DNA of 64,000 bases from Catenibacillus scindens. Its GTDB lineage: Bacteria > Bacillota > Clostridia > Lachnospirales > Lachnospiraceae. The position numbers were made by a program, and so were the translations under genes. Below the pieces are notes generated by a model. The model was not told the origin of the DNA. It saw only the letters and a list, made by a program, of their open reading frames with translations, and ran no database searches. The stretch is from the NCBI RefSeq assembly GCF_014202115.1, contig NZ_JACHFW010000001.1, positions 310,001-374,000 on the forward strand. Direction: 5' to 3'. The stretch's first letter is position 1. Each line of letters begins with the position of its first letter. Below, in pieces: positions 40,780-48,551 of this stretch.

Positions 40780-41223
40780 CTATTGTAATCGGAAATTTTT
40801 ATCCTCTTTGGATTTAATATTGATCTCTATGGAACAGTCGGACATATGCGCGTAATTCACATCCAGAGCATAATCAATTTTTGTATTGATATTTAAGTCA
40901 TCCTCCTTGTGGGAAATGCCCAGAGTATTGATCCCCACAAGAAGATTGCCAAATGGCGTCTGATAATAAGTCATATTTTTTGTATCCGGCTCAAAGATCA
41001 TATGAACGCTGCTCTCGCCCTTTTTGATCACATCCACCCGGTTGTCTGTGATTTTAATGGTATTTCTCGTCTGTTCCTGGCCATCCTCAGACATTTCATC
41101 GAATAAAATGTAATGTTTTCCATTTTTATAATAGTAACTGCCCACAGTGATGACTTCTAGCGGCATAGCCTGGTCCGCGTCCATCTGCAGTCCGCTGATG
41201 GAAACAATGACATCTTTTGTCAT
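40780..41223 (-). CDS. DUF1934 (YwiB-like, calycin-like) protein
   Basis: The 147-residue cytoplasmic protein matches DUF1934: MTKDVIVSISGLQMD at the start, a YYYKNGKHYILFDE strand, and a C-terminal IDYALDVNYAHMSDCSIEINI. The fold is calycin-like in known structures; function is unknown. The family is often found beside murI, ddl or argS in Firmicutes, and here it sits downstream of murI and just upstream of galU. ATG 41223 has AAGGAAGG-like purines. A hairpin from a dispersed repeat lies between it and murI. Confidence 0.85.
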   Translation of the reverse strand: MTKDVIVSISGLQMDADQAMPLEVITVGSYYYKNGKHYILFDEMSEDGQEQTRNTIKITDNRVDVIKKGESSVHMIFEPDTKNMTYYQTPFGNLLVGINTLGISHKEDDLNINTKIDYALDVNYAHMSDCSIEINIKSKEDKNFRLQ

Positions 41224-41260
41224 AAGTAAAACCTTCCTTTTCTAATTCTAAGCTAATATG

Positions 41261-41334
41261 TAACTATTCAGCCCTGCCTCTCGGATTCCCGCAGCTAACG
41301 CTGCTTTACCGCCGCTTGCGCGGCTGAATAGTTA
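41261..41334. repeat. Inverted repeat, dispersed motif (murI-DUF1934 gap)
   Basis: TAACTATTCAGCC (41261-41273) pairs perfectly with GGCTGAATAGTTA (41322-41334). The same arm type (GTAACAGTTCAG/CTGAACTGTTAC) recurs elsewhere in the window. Confidence 0.7.
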
Positions 41335-41336
41335 AA

Positions 41337-42143
41337 CTAATATTCATCTATAGGCACCAGCCGGGTCTCAATAAGCTGGACCGGCAGGATAGAGTTTGCG
41401 AAAGCGCTGAATTTATCTGTACCATCACTGACAAAAAAGCGGTAGTGAGGCTCGCCGCTCTCCCGGTAAAGTCCTTTCTCCTTCAACATGGCCCGAAGAC
41501 TGATAGCTGTCTCATAGGCCGGATTCACCAGATTGACATCCTCCCCCATGATCCTGCGGATCGTGCTGCGGATCAAGGGATAGTGAGTGCAGCCAAGGAT
41601 CAGCGTATCTACTTTGGCATCTTTTAAGATTTTCAAATATCTGGAGGCGATCTCATCAGTCACAGAATCATTTAACAGACCTTCTTCCACCAGAGGTACA
41701 AAAAGAGGACAAGCCCTCCCGATCACATTAAATGAGGGATTATATTCATGAAGCACCGATGTGTAAATTCCACTATTAATAGTACCCTCAGTCCCAATGA
41801 CCCCGATATTTCCCGTGGACGTTGTGCAGGCCGCGGTGTATGCCCCTGGCCGTACTACACCGATAATAGGCACATCTACTTCGGGGGCCACCGTATCCAG
41901 CGCGTAGGCGCTGGCCGTATTACAGGCGATAACAATGGCCTTTACATGTTTTGTCTTTAAAAAATGAATGATCTGACGTGTGTACTCGATAATGGTTTTC
42001 TGTGACTTACTGCCATAAGGCACACGGGCTGTGTCACCAAAATAGACCACATTTTCCGAGGGAAGCTGGCGGATGATCTCCCGCACAACGGTAAGTCCAC
42101 CCACACCGGAGTCAAACACACCGATCGGAGCGTCTTTTACCAC
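41337..42143 (-). CDS. murI: Glutamate racemase MurI
   Basis: The 268-residue enzyme converts L- to D-glutamate for peptidoglycan. The two catalytic cysteines are in VIACNTASAYAL and LILGCTHYPLI, and the N-terminal DSGVGGLTVVREI is intact. The start is GTG 42143, with AAGGAGG five to eight bases upstream. The ddl stop lies 12 bases before it, so ddl-murI form an operon on the minus strand, joining two D-amino-acid steps of wall synthesis. Confidence 0.97.
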   Translation of the reverse strand: MVKDAPIGVFDSGVGGLTVVREIIRQLPSENVVYFGDTARVPYGSKSQKTIIEYTRQIIHFLKTKHVKAIVIACNTASAYALDTVAPEVDVPIIGVVRPGAYTAACTTSTGNIGVIGTEGTINSGIYTSVLHEYNPSFNVIGRACPLFVPLVEEGLLNDSVTDEIASRYLKILKDAKVDTLILGCTHYPLIRSTIRRIMGEDVNLVNPAYETAISLRAMLKEKGLYRESGEPHYRFFVSDGTDKFSAFANSILPVQLIETRLVPIDEY

Positions 42144-42155
42144 GGTAACTCCTCC

Positions 42156-43223
42156 TTATGCGCCAAAGCGCTTAAACGCCTGGGCGATGAGTGTATCAAT
42201 AAGGGTAAACGCGTCCACCCCTTTATCGGCCCAGAGCATGGGGTACATGCTGATGCCGGTAAAGCCGGGGAGGGTGTTGATCTCGTTAAAGACAACCTGA
42301 TTGGTATCCTTTTCCAGGAAAAAGTCTACGCGGGCAAGGCCGTAGCCGTCCACCGCCTTAAAAATCCGGACAGCGTCATCCCGCACTTCATCCAGCACCC
42401 CTTTCGGAAATGCCGGGTGTATATCTGTCCGTGAGTCCGCGTTAAAATATTTGGCCTCATAGGAGTACAGGGCCGAGTCTGCCGACAGCACTTCGCCCAC
42501 GCCGGAAGCTTTTGGATCATAGCCGCCTAAGACGGCGCACTCAATCTCCCGCCCAACGATGGTTTCCTCCACAAGGATCTTGGAGTCATGGCGGATCGCT
42601 TCCCTCAAGCCTTCCTCAAGCTGTGCCGCGTCGGAGGCTTTAGTGACGCCCCTGGAGGAACCGGCTTTTGACGGCTTAACAAACACAGGATAATCCAGGG
42701 TTTCCTCTACTCTGGCGATGCAGCCGGCCATATCCTCCAGATCTGTATGACGGATCACCACATATCTGGCCTGGCGGATTCCCAGTGTGTCCACGATCTG
42801 TTTCGTATAAACCTTATCCATGGAAATGGCCGATGCCAAAACCCCGCAGCCAACATAAGGTATCCTGGACAATTCCAGAAGTCCCTGGACGGTTCCGTCC
42901 TCCCCGTACATACCGTGAAGCGCCGGAAAAACCACATCCACATGAAGCCTTTCAAGTTTTCCATCTTTCACACACAAAATGCCGTGATCCTCCGCGTCAG
43001 GGCTTAAAATCGCCTGTACGTCGCTCTCACGCCATGTGTCCTCCTTAACCTTGTCGAGATCATCCACAAGAAGCCACTTCCCATCTTTTGTGATCCCGAT
43101 CATATGTATATCATACTTTTCCTTATCCATTGCAGAAACAATATTCACAACAGACATACATGAAACCTCATGTTCCGATGACTGTCCGCCAAATAAGACT
43201 GCAACTGTCAGTTTTTCTTCCAT
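42156..43223 (-). CDS. ddl: D-alanine-D-alanine ligase
   Basis: The 355-residue ATP-grasp enzyme joins two D-alanines for the peptidoglycan stem. Visible are VLFGGQSSEHEVS at the N-terminus, LHGMYGEDGTVQGLLEL, the ATP loop PSKAGSSRGVTKA, the region EAKYFNADSRT, and the C-terminal VVFNEINTLPGFTGISMYP. The EAKY segment is the D-Ala-type site, not the Lys variant of VanA ligases. Length is normal. It is the first gene of the ddl-murI pair. A GC hairpin (43327-43350) lies upstream, after spoIIR. Confidence 0.96.
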   Translation of the reverse strand: MEEKLTVAVLFGGQSSEHEVSCMSVVNIVSAMDKEKYDIHMIGITKDGKWLLVDDLDKVKEDTWRESDVQAILSPDAEDHGILCVKDGKLERLHVDVVFPALHGMYGEDGTVQGLLELSRIPYVGCGVLASAISMDKVYTKQIVDTLGIRQARYVVIRHTDLEDMAGCIARVEETLDYPVFVKPSKAGSSRGVTKASDAAQLEEGLREAIRHDSKILVEETIVGREIECAVLGGYDPKASGVGEVLSADSALYSYEAKYFNADSRTDIHPAFPKGVLDEVRDDAVRIFKAVDGYGLARVDFFLEKDTNQVVFNEINTLPGFTGISMYPMLWADKGVDAFTLIDTLIAQAFKRFGA

Positions 43224-43326
43224 TATAAAATAACCTCTTTTTTATTATTATCTATGCACAGGGGCTCCAAAATTGATAAATTCTGGCACCCTGCCTGCGA
43301 CTTTATTCTTTCTGGCAATGAACCAG

Positions 43327-43350
43327 GCCCCCGATGCCCGCATCGGGGGC
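43327..43350. other. GC-rich hairpin between spoIIR and ddl
   Basis: GCCCCCGATG (43327-43336) pairs perfectly with CATCGGGGGC (43341-43350) around CCCG. No T-run follows on either strand, so a stability or weak terminator role is possible. Confidence 0.55.
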
Positions 43351-43389
43351 TCGGACTTATTTTAACGTAAATGTGCTGATTATTCAACC

Positions 43390-43998
43390 TCATTTCAAAA
43401 ACAAATGATCAATGATTTCCCAAATTTTAAAACGAATCTGGACATGAGCCCCTTCCAGAAGCGTCTCGTAAGTCTGAGGCGTTAATGTATTCTCAAGGGT
43501 TTCCCGTGACTCCTCACCCACATCTGCTGTGACAGCGTCGGTAAAACACAGGCTTGGGAAAAGGACACACCACCAGTTCCGCCCCCTTCCGCTGCCAATA
43601 TCCACTGTAAGGGACTGGTAGAAGCCTCTGGGAAAAGTCATATCCCCATAAGTTTTTTCCGGAAAATACTGATTTGTCAGCGCAGCGTCAACGCTGTAAT
43701 CATACCCCTGCTGTCGCACACAGGCCAGGGCAGCCGCCTCGATTCCCGACAGATTTTCCAAAACCGCCGCCTCACACTCCTCCCTGCTCTCACATTGAGC
43801 TAAAGGTTCCCGCAAAAAATCAAGAATCGCATCGCGCACCTGGATTTTTAACTGCTGATCCTGAAAGCTGTCGCTGTTGGCGATCACATGAAACCGCAAA
43901 ATCTTGTCCGAGATCTCCCTCTGATAGTTTTTATCCGGAACAAACATTAACAGCACTCCGCAAAAGGCCAGACATAAAAAAATTAATGGTCGTTTCAT
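43390..43998 (-). CDS. spoIIR: Stage II sporulation protein R
   Basis: SpoIIR is a secreted signal made in the forespore that triggers SpoIIGA processing of pro-sigma-E. The 202-residue protein starts with a signal sequence (PLIFLCLAFCGVLLMF) and has the conserved ISDKILRFHVIANSDSFQDQQLKIQVRDAIL, then YPEKTYGDMTFPRGFYQSLTV and WWCVLFPSLCF. I start at ATG 43998, with AGGAGG seven bases upstream; the longer in-frame sequence upstream lacks family residues. The gene supports a spore-forming host. Sigma-F-type promoters were not identified. Confidence 0.94.
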   Translation of the reverse strand: MKRPLIFLCLAFCGVLLMFVPDKNYQREISDKILRFHVIANSDSFQDQQLKIQVRDAILDFLREPLAQCESREECEAAVLENLSGIEAAALACVRQQGYDYSVDAALTNQYFPEKTYGDMTFPRGFYQSLTVDIGSGRGRNWWCVLFPSLCFTDAVTADVGEESRETLENTLTPQTYETLLEGAHVQIRFKIWEIIDHLFLK

Positions 43999-44225
43999 CC
44001 AACTTCCTCCTGTTATGATTCCACCTAAACGTTTTTTGTTCCTGTTTTTTCCAGGAACACCGTCCTCTGAAGTTTTCCCATCTGGCTTTTTTTTATTCCA
44101 TCCCATTCCCGATAACCCATGATCCGGAAAATGAGCAGCGGACCTTAGCTTGCATTTTTACATTTTCTCATGTAAAATATTAGATAGCGAAACATTCATG
44201 CATCACCCAACCCAAAGGAGTTTTT

Positions 44226-44432
44226 ATGTATAATAAAATTAAACGTTTTGTTGCCTTGGCAGGTGCCGTTCTTCTTATTCTTTTGTACCTTTGCACCCTC
44301 ATCTTTTCCCTGATGGAAGGGGAACTGGCTCAGGGACTGCTTCGGGCTTCCATCTTTGCCACGGTGGCCGTACCGGTGCTTCTGTACGCCATCGGTCTGA
44401 TCTACAGAGTTTTAAAAAACCGGAAACACTAG
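44226..44432 (+). CDS. Small two-helix membrane protein
   Basis: The 68-residue protein has two hydrophobic helices (LAGAVLLILLYLCTLIFSL and IFATVAVPVLLYAIGLIYRV) and charged ends. A good AAAGGAG lies seven bases before ATG 44226. It is divergent from spoIIR. No family is recognised with confidence. A palindrome CCGGAAACAC-TAG-TGTTTCCGG (44420-44441) overlaps its stop and probably terminates it. Confidence 0.7.
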   Translation: MYNKIKRFVALAGAVLLILLYLCTLIFSLMEGELAQGLLRASIFATVAVPVLLYAIGLIYRVLKNRKH

Positions 44433-44447
44433 TGTTTCCGGCTGTCA

Positions 44448-46007
44448 TTAATAAACCTCAATCTCTGTAATACATGTGTCCTCATACACCGTTCCCGGTG
44501 CTACGGCAAGAATTGTAAGGCGGACATAATCCGTGGTGACCGCTTTGCCAAAAGAAATATAATCCATACCTGATTTAAGGCTGTCCCAGCCCTGCCACTC
44601 TCTGCCGTCTGTTGAAAGCACAGTTTCCCAGCCCATAACGCCTGCTGGAGCCTTTCCAAGCATTCCATCCGACGGATAATCCCCCATATTCACATCCATA
44701 ACGGTTCCGTCGGAAAATTCAAGCCGGTAAGAGGTCACTCTTCCGTTTTCCTGGTAGGTTGCCGCGTTTTTCCGGTAGCCGCCGCAGATTCGTATACCAT
44801 GGAGCGCCTGTGCTGTGTCAAAGGTAAGTAAAATACTCTCCCCTTCTCCATAGCCATTTACGCCCTCCACCCAGGCGGTGGACAAATCATGGTCGAGTAC
44901 ATTGGACACCTGATACTTATCCGCCCGTTCATAGGATATGAGCGTTGATGACGCCTCAGCCTGGACACTTTGAGGTGCCGCCTCAAATACCTTTTGAATC
45001 CGTATAATCACATAACCCAGATTGCTCTTGTCATCTTTCTGCCACCATATTTTATAAATTCCGGAGGGATAATATCCGCTGCCGTTTGATGCCATCAGCT
45101 CGGCCTCTGTTACCGCCAGATTATCCTCCACCTCACATCCGCAGAAGCGCAGTTCATAAACAACGGGATACTCCCGATCTTCCCAATAATAATTTTCACC
45201 GTCAAAGGACATACCGTCACCGGAAGCGCTGCCGTTCTCTATCAGAGAGGTCTCTGGTGCATACCCAAGGGTATTGCCAAGAAGGACATCAACCGTTTTC
45301 TTTGAATAGGCTATATAGTTTTTCCCATCCCCCACAAGGCCAAGATTCTCCTCAAATTCTCTGTCTCTGGAATAGGTTTCATCATCGGCGTAAATGTTTG
45401 TCATCAATGCCATAACATATCTTTCCAACGACGGCTTTGTCATATTTCCAACTTCAAAGGCAGTACCGCCGGCAAGCTCATCATCGGAGAGAAGTGCCGC
45501 AAGCCATGCGCCTGCATAACTTAAACGGTTCCATTCCTCATCTGAAAAAGTAAAATTCGCCGGGAGAATGATCTGGGACCCTACTGTTTTATCGTTTTTT
45601 TCAGCAGCAGCATTTTCACTTTCCGATTCTGAACGGCTCTCCAAAGATGTCTGGCTGCTGCCAGACTCCCCGGTCTCATCCTCTCCCTTGCTTTGGACAT
45701 AAATCTCACCCTTTTGATCATTTCCATTTCCATTGCCAGAACCTGTTTCCACAACAAATTCCGGGGAACTTTCCAAGACGGCTTTTTTATCCCAGGGCCG
45801 TCCAATCAAAACCACCGCCAACAGGACAATAACTGCCGCGCTGCCAGCCAGACAGCCCATAATAATCCCTGCTTTTTTCCGGTTTTTCGCCTTGGAGGCA
45901 TCACTGATACCTGATTCCTGGCGATCATGCACAGCAGCGCCGCAAACAGTACAGAAACTTGCCTCCGGCTCCAGCGGCGCCCCGCATTTTCTACAATTTT
46001 GTCCCAT
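44448..46007 (-). CDS. Zinc-ribbon membrane protein with NADase-type glycan-binding domain
   Basis: The 519-residue protein begins with a zinc ribbon (CRKCGAPLEPEASFCTVCG), then a transmembrane helix (GIIMGCLAGSAAVIVLLAVVLIG), a Ser/Glu-rich linker and a large extracytoplasmic part. The C-terminal 150 residues (SNVLDHDLSTAWVEG, ILLTFDTAQALHGIRICGG) resemble the discoidin-like NADase-type glycan-binding domain. The middle region contains repeated Asp/Tyr-rich strands of unknown fold. ATG 46007 overlaps the HPr stop by one base (TGATG), so translation is coupled. It probably senses or binds a surface ligand. Confidence 0.75.
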   Translation of the reverse strand: MGQNCRKCGAPLEPEASFCTVCGAAVHDRQESGISDASKAKNRKKAGIIMGCLAGSAAVIVLLAVVLIGRPWDKKAVLESSPEFVVETGSGNGNGNDQKGEIYVQSKGEDETGESGSSQTSLESRSESESENAAAEKNDKTVGSQIILPANFTFSDEEWNRLSYAGAWLAALLSDDELAGGTAFEVGNMTKPSLERYVMALMTNIYADDETYSRDREFEENLGLVGDGKNYIAYSKKTVDVLLGNTLGYAPETSLIENGSASGDGMSFDGENYYWEDREYPVVYELRFCGCEVEDNLAVTEAELMASNGSGYYPSGIYKIWWQKDDKSNLGYVIIRIQKVFEAAPQSVQAEASSTLISYERADKYQVSNVLDHDLSTAWVEGVNGYGEGESILLTFDTAQALHGIRICGGYRKNAATYQENGRVTSYRLEFSDGTVMDVNMGDYPSDGMLGKAPAGVMGWETVLSTDGREWQGWDSLKSGMDYISFGKAVTTDYVRLTILAVAPGTVYEDTCITEIEVY

Positions 46008-46264
46008 CACCCATTGTCCTCCAGAATTTTTACAAACGCATCCAGCGCTTCCTGCTCATCTTTGCCATCACACTGAATCTCCACTTCATAGCCCTTTTTA
46101 ATACCAAGGCTTAAAATGCTCAGCAGGCTCTTCCCATTGACCCGCTTTCCGTTGCGGGCCAGATAAATGGAACAGGAATAGTGCATCCCCGCGTCAGCCA
46201 GCTTTCCCGCCGGCCGCAAATGGATCCCAAGGTCATTGTTAATAACTATTTTTTTGCTTACCAT
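46007..46264 (-). CDS. HPr-family phosphocarrier protein
   Basis: The 85-residue protein matches HPr. His in LGIHLRPAGKLA is the PTS phosphorylation site and Ser in GKSLLSILSLG aligns with the HPr-kinase site (Ser46 type). It could therefore serve PTS transport or carbon catabolite control, or act as a dedicated HPr-like regulator for the coupled zinc-ribbon gene. ATG 46264 has CGGAGG eight bases upstream. It follows an RpiR-type regulator on the same strand, with no ptsI nearby. Confidence 0.93.
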   Translation of the reverse strand: MVSKKIVINNDLGIHLRPAGKLADAGMHYSCSIYLARNGKRVNGKSLLSILSLGIKKGYEVEIQCDGKDEQEALDAFVKILEDNG

Positions 46265-46345
46265 TGGTCTGTCCTCCGTACCTTTCTCAGCCTCTCGGCA
46301 TAAGCATTTCGTTACCATTCACCATTAAACAGTAACCATAGTTTC

Positions 46346-47122
46346 TTAATATCTGGTAAAATAGCGGCTGATCATCGCTTCACTGTAGTTGGCCATAACA
46401 TAAAGGCTGCCCCGCCCACGGCCGCTGCCAAGGAAATAAACTTCATCAAAAATGTCCTGGCGCTCACCATTTTTCTCCGTAGTAACCAGAATCTTATAGC
46501 ATTTGCTTTTTGCCAGGGCGTCAACTACATCGTGGGCCTCAAACCAGAAACCATCTTTGGCCGTAAAGACAATGACCAGACTGTCCTCATTTAAAGTTTT
46601 GGCGCACTCCAGTTGATGAGTAAAACCGGAATAAGCTTTTACAAACTTATCTTTAAGGGCAAAAGAAAACTGAAGCTCCTGGATCACCGACGAACACCGG
46701 TGTATGCCAAACAGCGCCACATCCGATGTATTGTGTATCCTGTCCAAAAGCTGGTCAAGGCGCTTTATATCCATTGTATTTATAAAATCTTTCAGTTCAC
46801 TGATGATCTCGTCCCCATAACCGCGAAAAAAATACTGGTATTCCTCATCGCCCTTGCTGCTTGTGCTGCATATATCATTGATCCGCCGCTCTCCGTCCCT
46901 CAAAGACCTCTGACACTCCATTTTAAAATGGGTAAAACTCTCAAATCCCAGAAAGCGGCAAAATCTGCTGATGGTGGCCTGGGACACATAGCAGGCATCG
47001 GCCAGCTCTTCCAGATTCATATGGATGATCTTTGAAAAATTGTTGCTGATATAATAGGCAATATTGGCATATGTTGTTTGGCTGCTGGTTGAGTTCACAT
47101 ATGTAAGAAATCTGTACAGCAT
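46346..47122 (-). CDS. RpiR/MurR-family transcriptional regulator
   Basis: The 258-residue regulator has an N-terminal HTH_6 domain (EELADACYVSQATISRFCRFLGF near residues 40-65) and a C-terminal SIS sugar-phosphate-binding domain (VALFGIHRCSS, LVIVFTAKDGFWFEAHDVV). It would respond to a phosphosugar, perhaps from amino-sugar metabolism. The target is unknown; the HPr gene lies 81 bases downstream, so HPr may be in the same transcript. ATG 47122 follows AAGGAG-like sequence. Confidence 0.88.
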   Translation of the reverse strand: MLYRFLTYVNSTSSQTTYANIAYYISNNFSKIIHMNLEELADACYVSQATISRFCRFLGFESFTHFKMECQRSLRDGERRINDICSTSSKGDEEYQYFFRGYGDEIISELKDFINTMDIKRLDQLLDRIHNTSDVALFGIHRCSSVIQELQFSFALKDKFVKAYSGFTHQLECAKTLNEDSLVIVFTAKDGFWFEAHDVVDALAKSKCYKILVTTEKNGERQDIFDEVYFLGSGRGRGSLYVMANYSEAMISRYFTRY

Positions 47123-47332
47123 TCTTTTTCTCCTAAACTTTCCCGTCCGATAATTTAAAGAAGTAACCGTCCTGCCGCACCATACCTGGCGGCAAAACCA
47201 CTATATAAAATAGGATATCGCATTTTTCTCCAAGTTGCAACACCCGGATTTTGCAAATTATGCCTCCGGATTTTTTTCTTCCTAACGAACTGACATTGGT
47301 TCACTCTGCAAACAGCAGCCAGGAACATCCAC

Positions 47333-48271
47333 CTAGACCTTTCCCGTAAAAACTTCTGTGGCATAGCCGCCGAGAAAAAGATGGCCGCCGATATTTTCCA
47401 CGTGGAGGCGGCCGCCGGGCATGAACACACAGCACTGTTTCATGGGCTGACAACTGGACTCCCCGCCATTGGGCAGCGCCTCGTCTGCCTTGATCATCCG
47501 GGACGCCGCCAGATAAATGGCGCAGGCACCGCTGCCGCATGACAATGTTTCTTTGCTCCCCCGCTCCCACACCCTGGCCCTCACCGCCAGATTTCCGGGG
47601 GCGCAAACCTCCGTTTCGGAAACGTAAATTTCTTTTTGGGGAGCGCGAATTTTTGCGCACACTTCTACATTCACCTTTTCCCCAAAATCAGGATAATTTT
47701 CCAGGAAATGCCCCACCCTGTTCATATCCAATTCTTCTAAAACCGGCTTTTCTTTCACCTCCCGCCAGTCTTTGACCATGACAACACAGTGGAGATTACC
47801 GATATCGCACAGACAGGCCCAGGAGACAAATATTCCCGCCGGCAGAAATCTCCCCAGCTCCCTCACAGGCACAGGAACGTTCCGGACAAACCCACGGCCC
47901 ATGTCCACCTGAACCCAGCACCGGCGCTCATTGAGAGGATGAACGTAGGCCCGGCATATCCCTGACAGTGTTTCAATGCGCAGATCTGTCTTTGTCTTCC
48001 CAGATTTCTCCCACATATATCGGGCCGCGCAGCGCAGCCCATTCCCGCAGGTTCTCCCACGGGAGCCGTCGCTGTTATAAATATCCATAAAACAATCAGC
48101 CCTTGGGGAAGGCTTTAACAGGATCAGCCCATCACTTCCAACGCCGAAATGGCGGCTGCTGACTTTCCTTGCCAGAAGCTGAGGATTTTTCACATACTGG
48201 TCAAAGCAATCCACATAAACATAGTCGTTTCCGGCCCCTTCCATTTTTACAAAAGAAATCTGTCCTTCCAT
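47333..48271 (-). CDS. dapF: Diaminopimelate epimerase
   Basis: The 312-residue enzyme converts LL- to meso-diaminopimelate for lysine and peptidoglycan. The two catalytic cysteines are in SRGRTCGNGLRC and ETLSCGSGACA; the start contains KMEGAGNDYVYVDCF and SRHFGVGSDGLILL. Length is slightly above the common 275-280 residues due to loops. ATG 48271 has AGGAGGGCG-like sequence upstream. No other lysine gene is adjacent. Confidence 0.95.
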   Translation of the reverse strand: MEGQISFVKMEGAGNDYVYVDCFDQYVKNPQLLARKVSSRHFGVGSDGLILLKPSPRADCFMDIYNSDGSRGRTCGNGLRCAARYMWEKSGKTKTDLRIETLSGICRAYVHPLNERRCWVQVDMGRGFVRNVPVPVRELGRFLPAGIFVSWACLCDIGNLHCVVMVKDWREVKEKPVLEELDMNRVGHFLENYPDFGEKVNVEVCAKIRAPQKEIYVSETEVCAPGNLAVRARVWERGSKETLSCGSGACAIYLAASRMIKADEALPNGGESSCQPMKQCCVFMPGGRLHVENIGGHLFLGGYATEVFTGKV

Positions 48272-48340
48272 ACGCCCTCCTGTCTGTTTTCAAAACTTGC
48301 CTTTGCTCCCTCCTGGAGGAGAGTTGTCTATGTACTTACA

Positions 48341-48395
48341 GCAACAGTTCAGTCTGCGCCATTGGCAAAGCCGCCCTTGCGCCCTGAACTGTTAC
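48341..48395. repeat. Inverted repeat, dispersed motif (dapF-carB gap)
   Basis: AACAGTTCAG (48343-48352) pairs with CTGAACTGTT (48384-48393) around a GC-rich loop. It is a full copy of the window's dispersed palindrome. Confidence 0.7.
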
Positions 48396-48466
48396 TACTT
48401 ATATGCTTTGGGCCGTTAATTTATGAACTGAAAGAATCATGCCTGACAGTTTTCAAGGATACAAAA

Positions 48467-48491
48467 GGCCAGGGCAGTTTTTGCCCTGGCC
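48467..48491 (-). terminator. Terminator of the carAB operon
   Basis: GGCCAGGGCA (48467-48476) pairs with TGCCCTGGCC (48482-48491). On the minus strand the stem is followed by TTTTG, 60 bases after the carB stop. Confidence 0.8.
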
Positions 48492-48551
48492 TGATCTTAT
48501 TTTTAACTGATTAATGGGAATATCTCCGCCGGCAACGGGCATATCCGCAAC

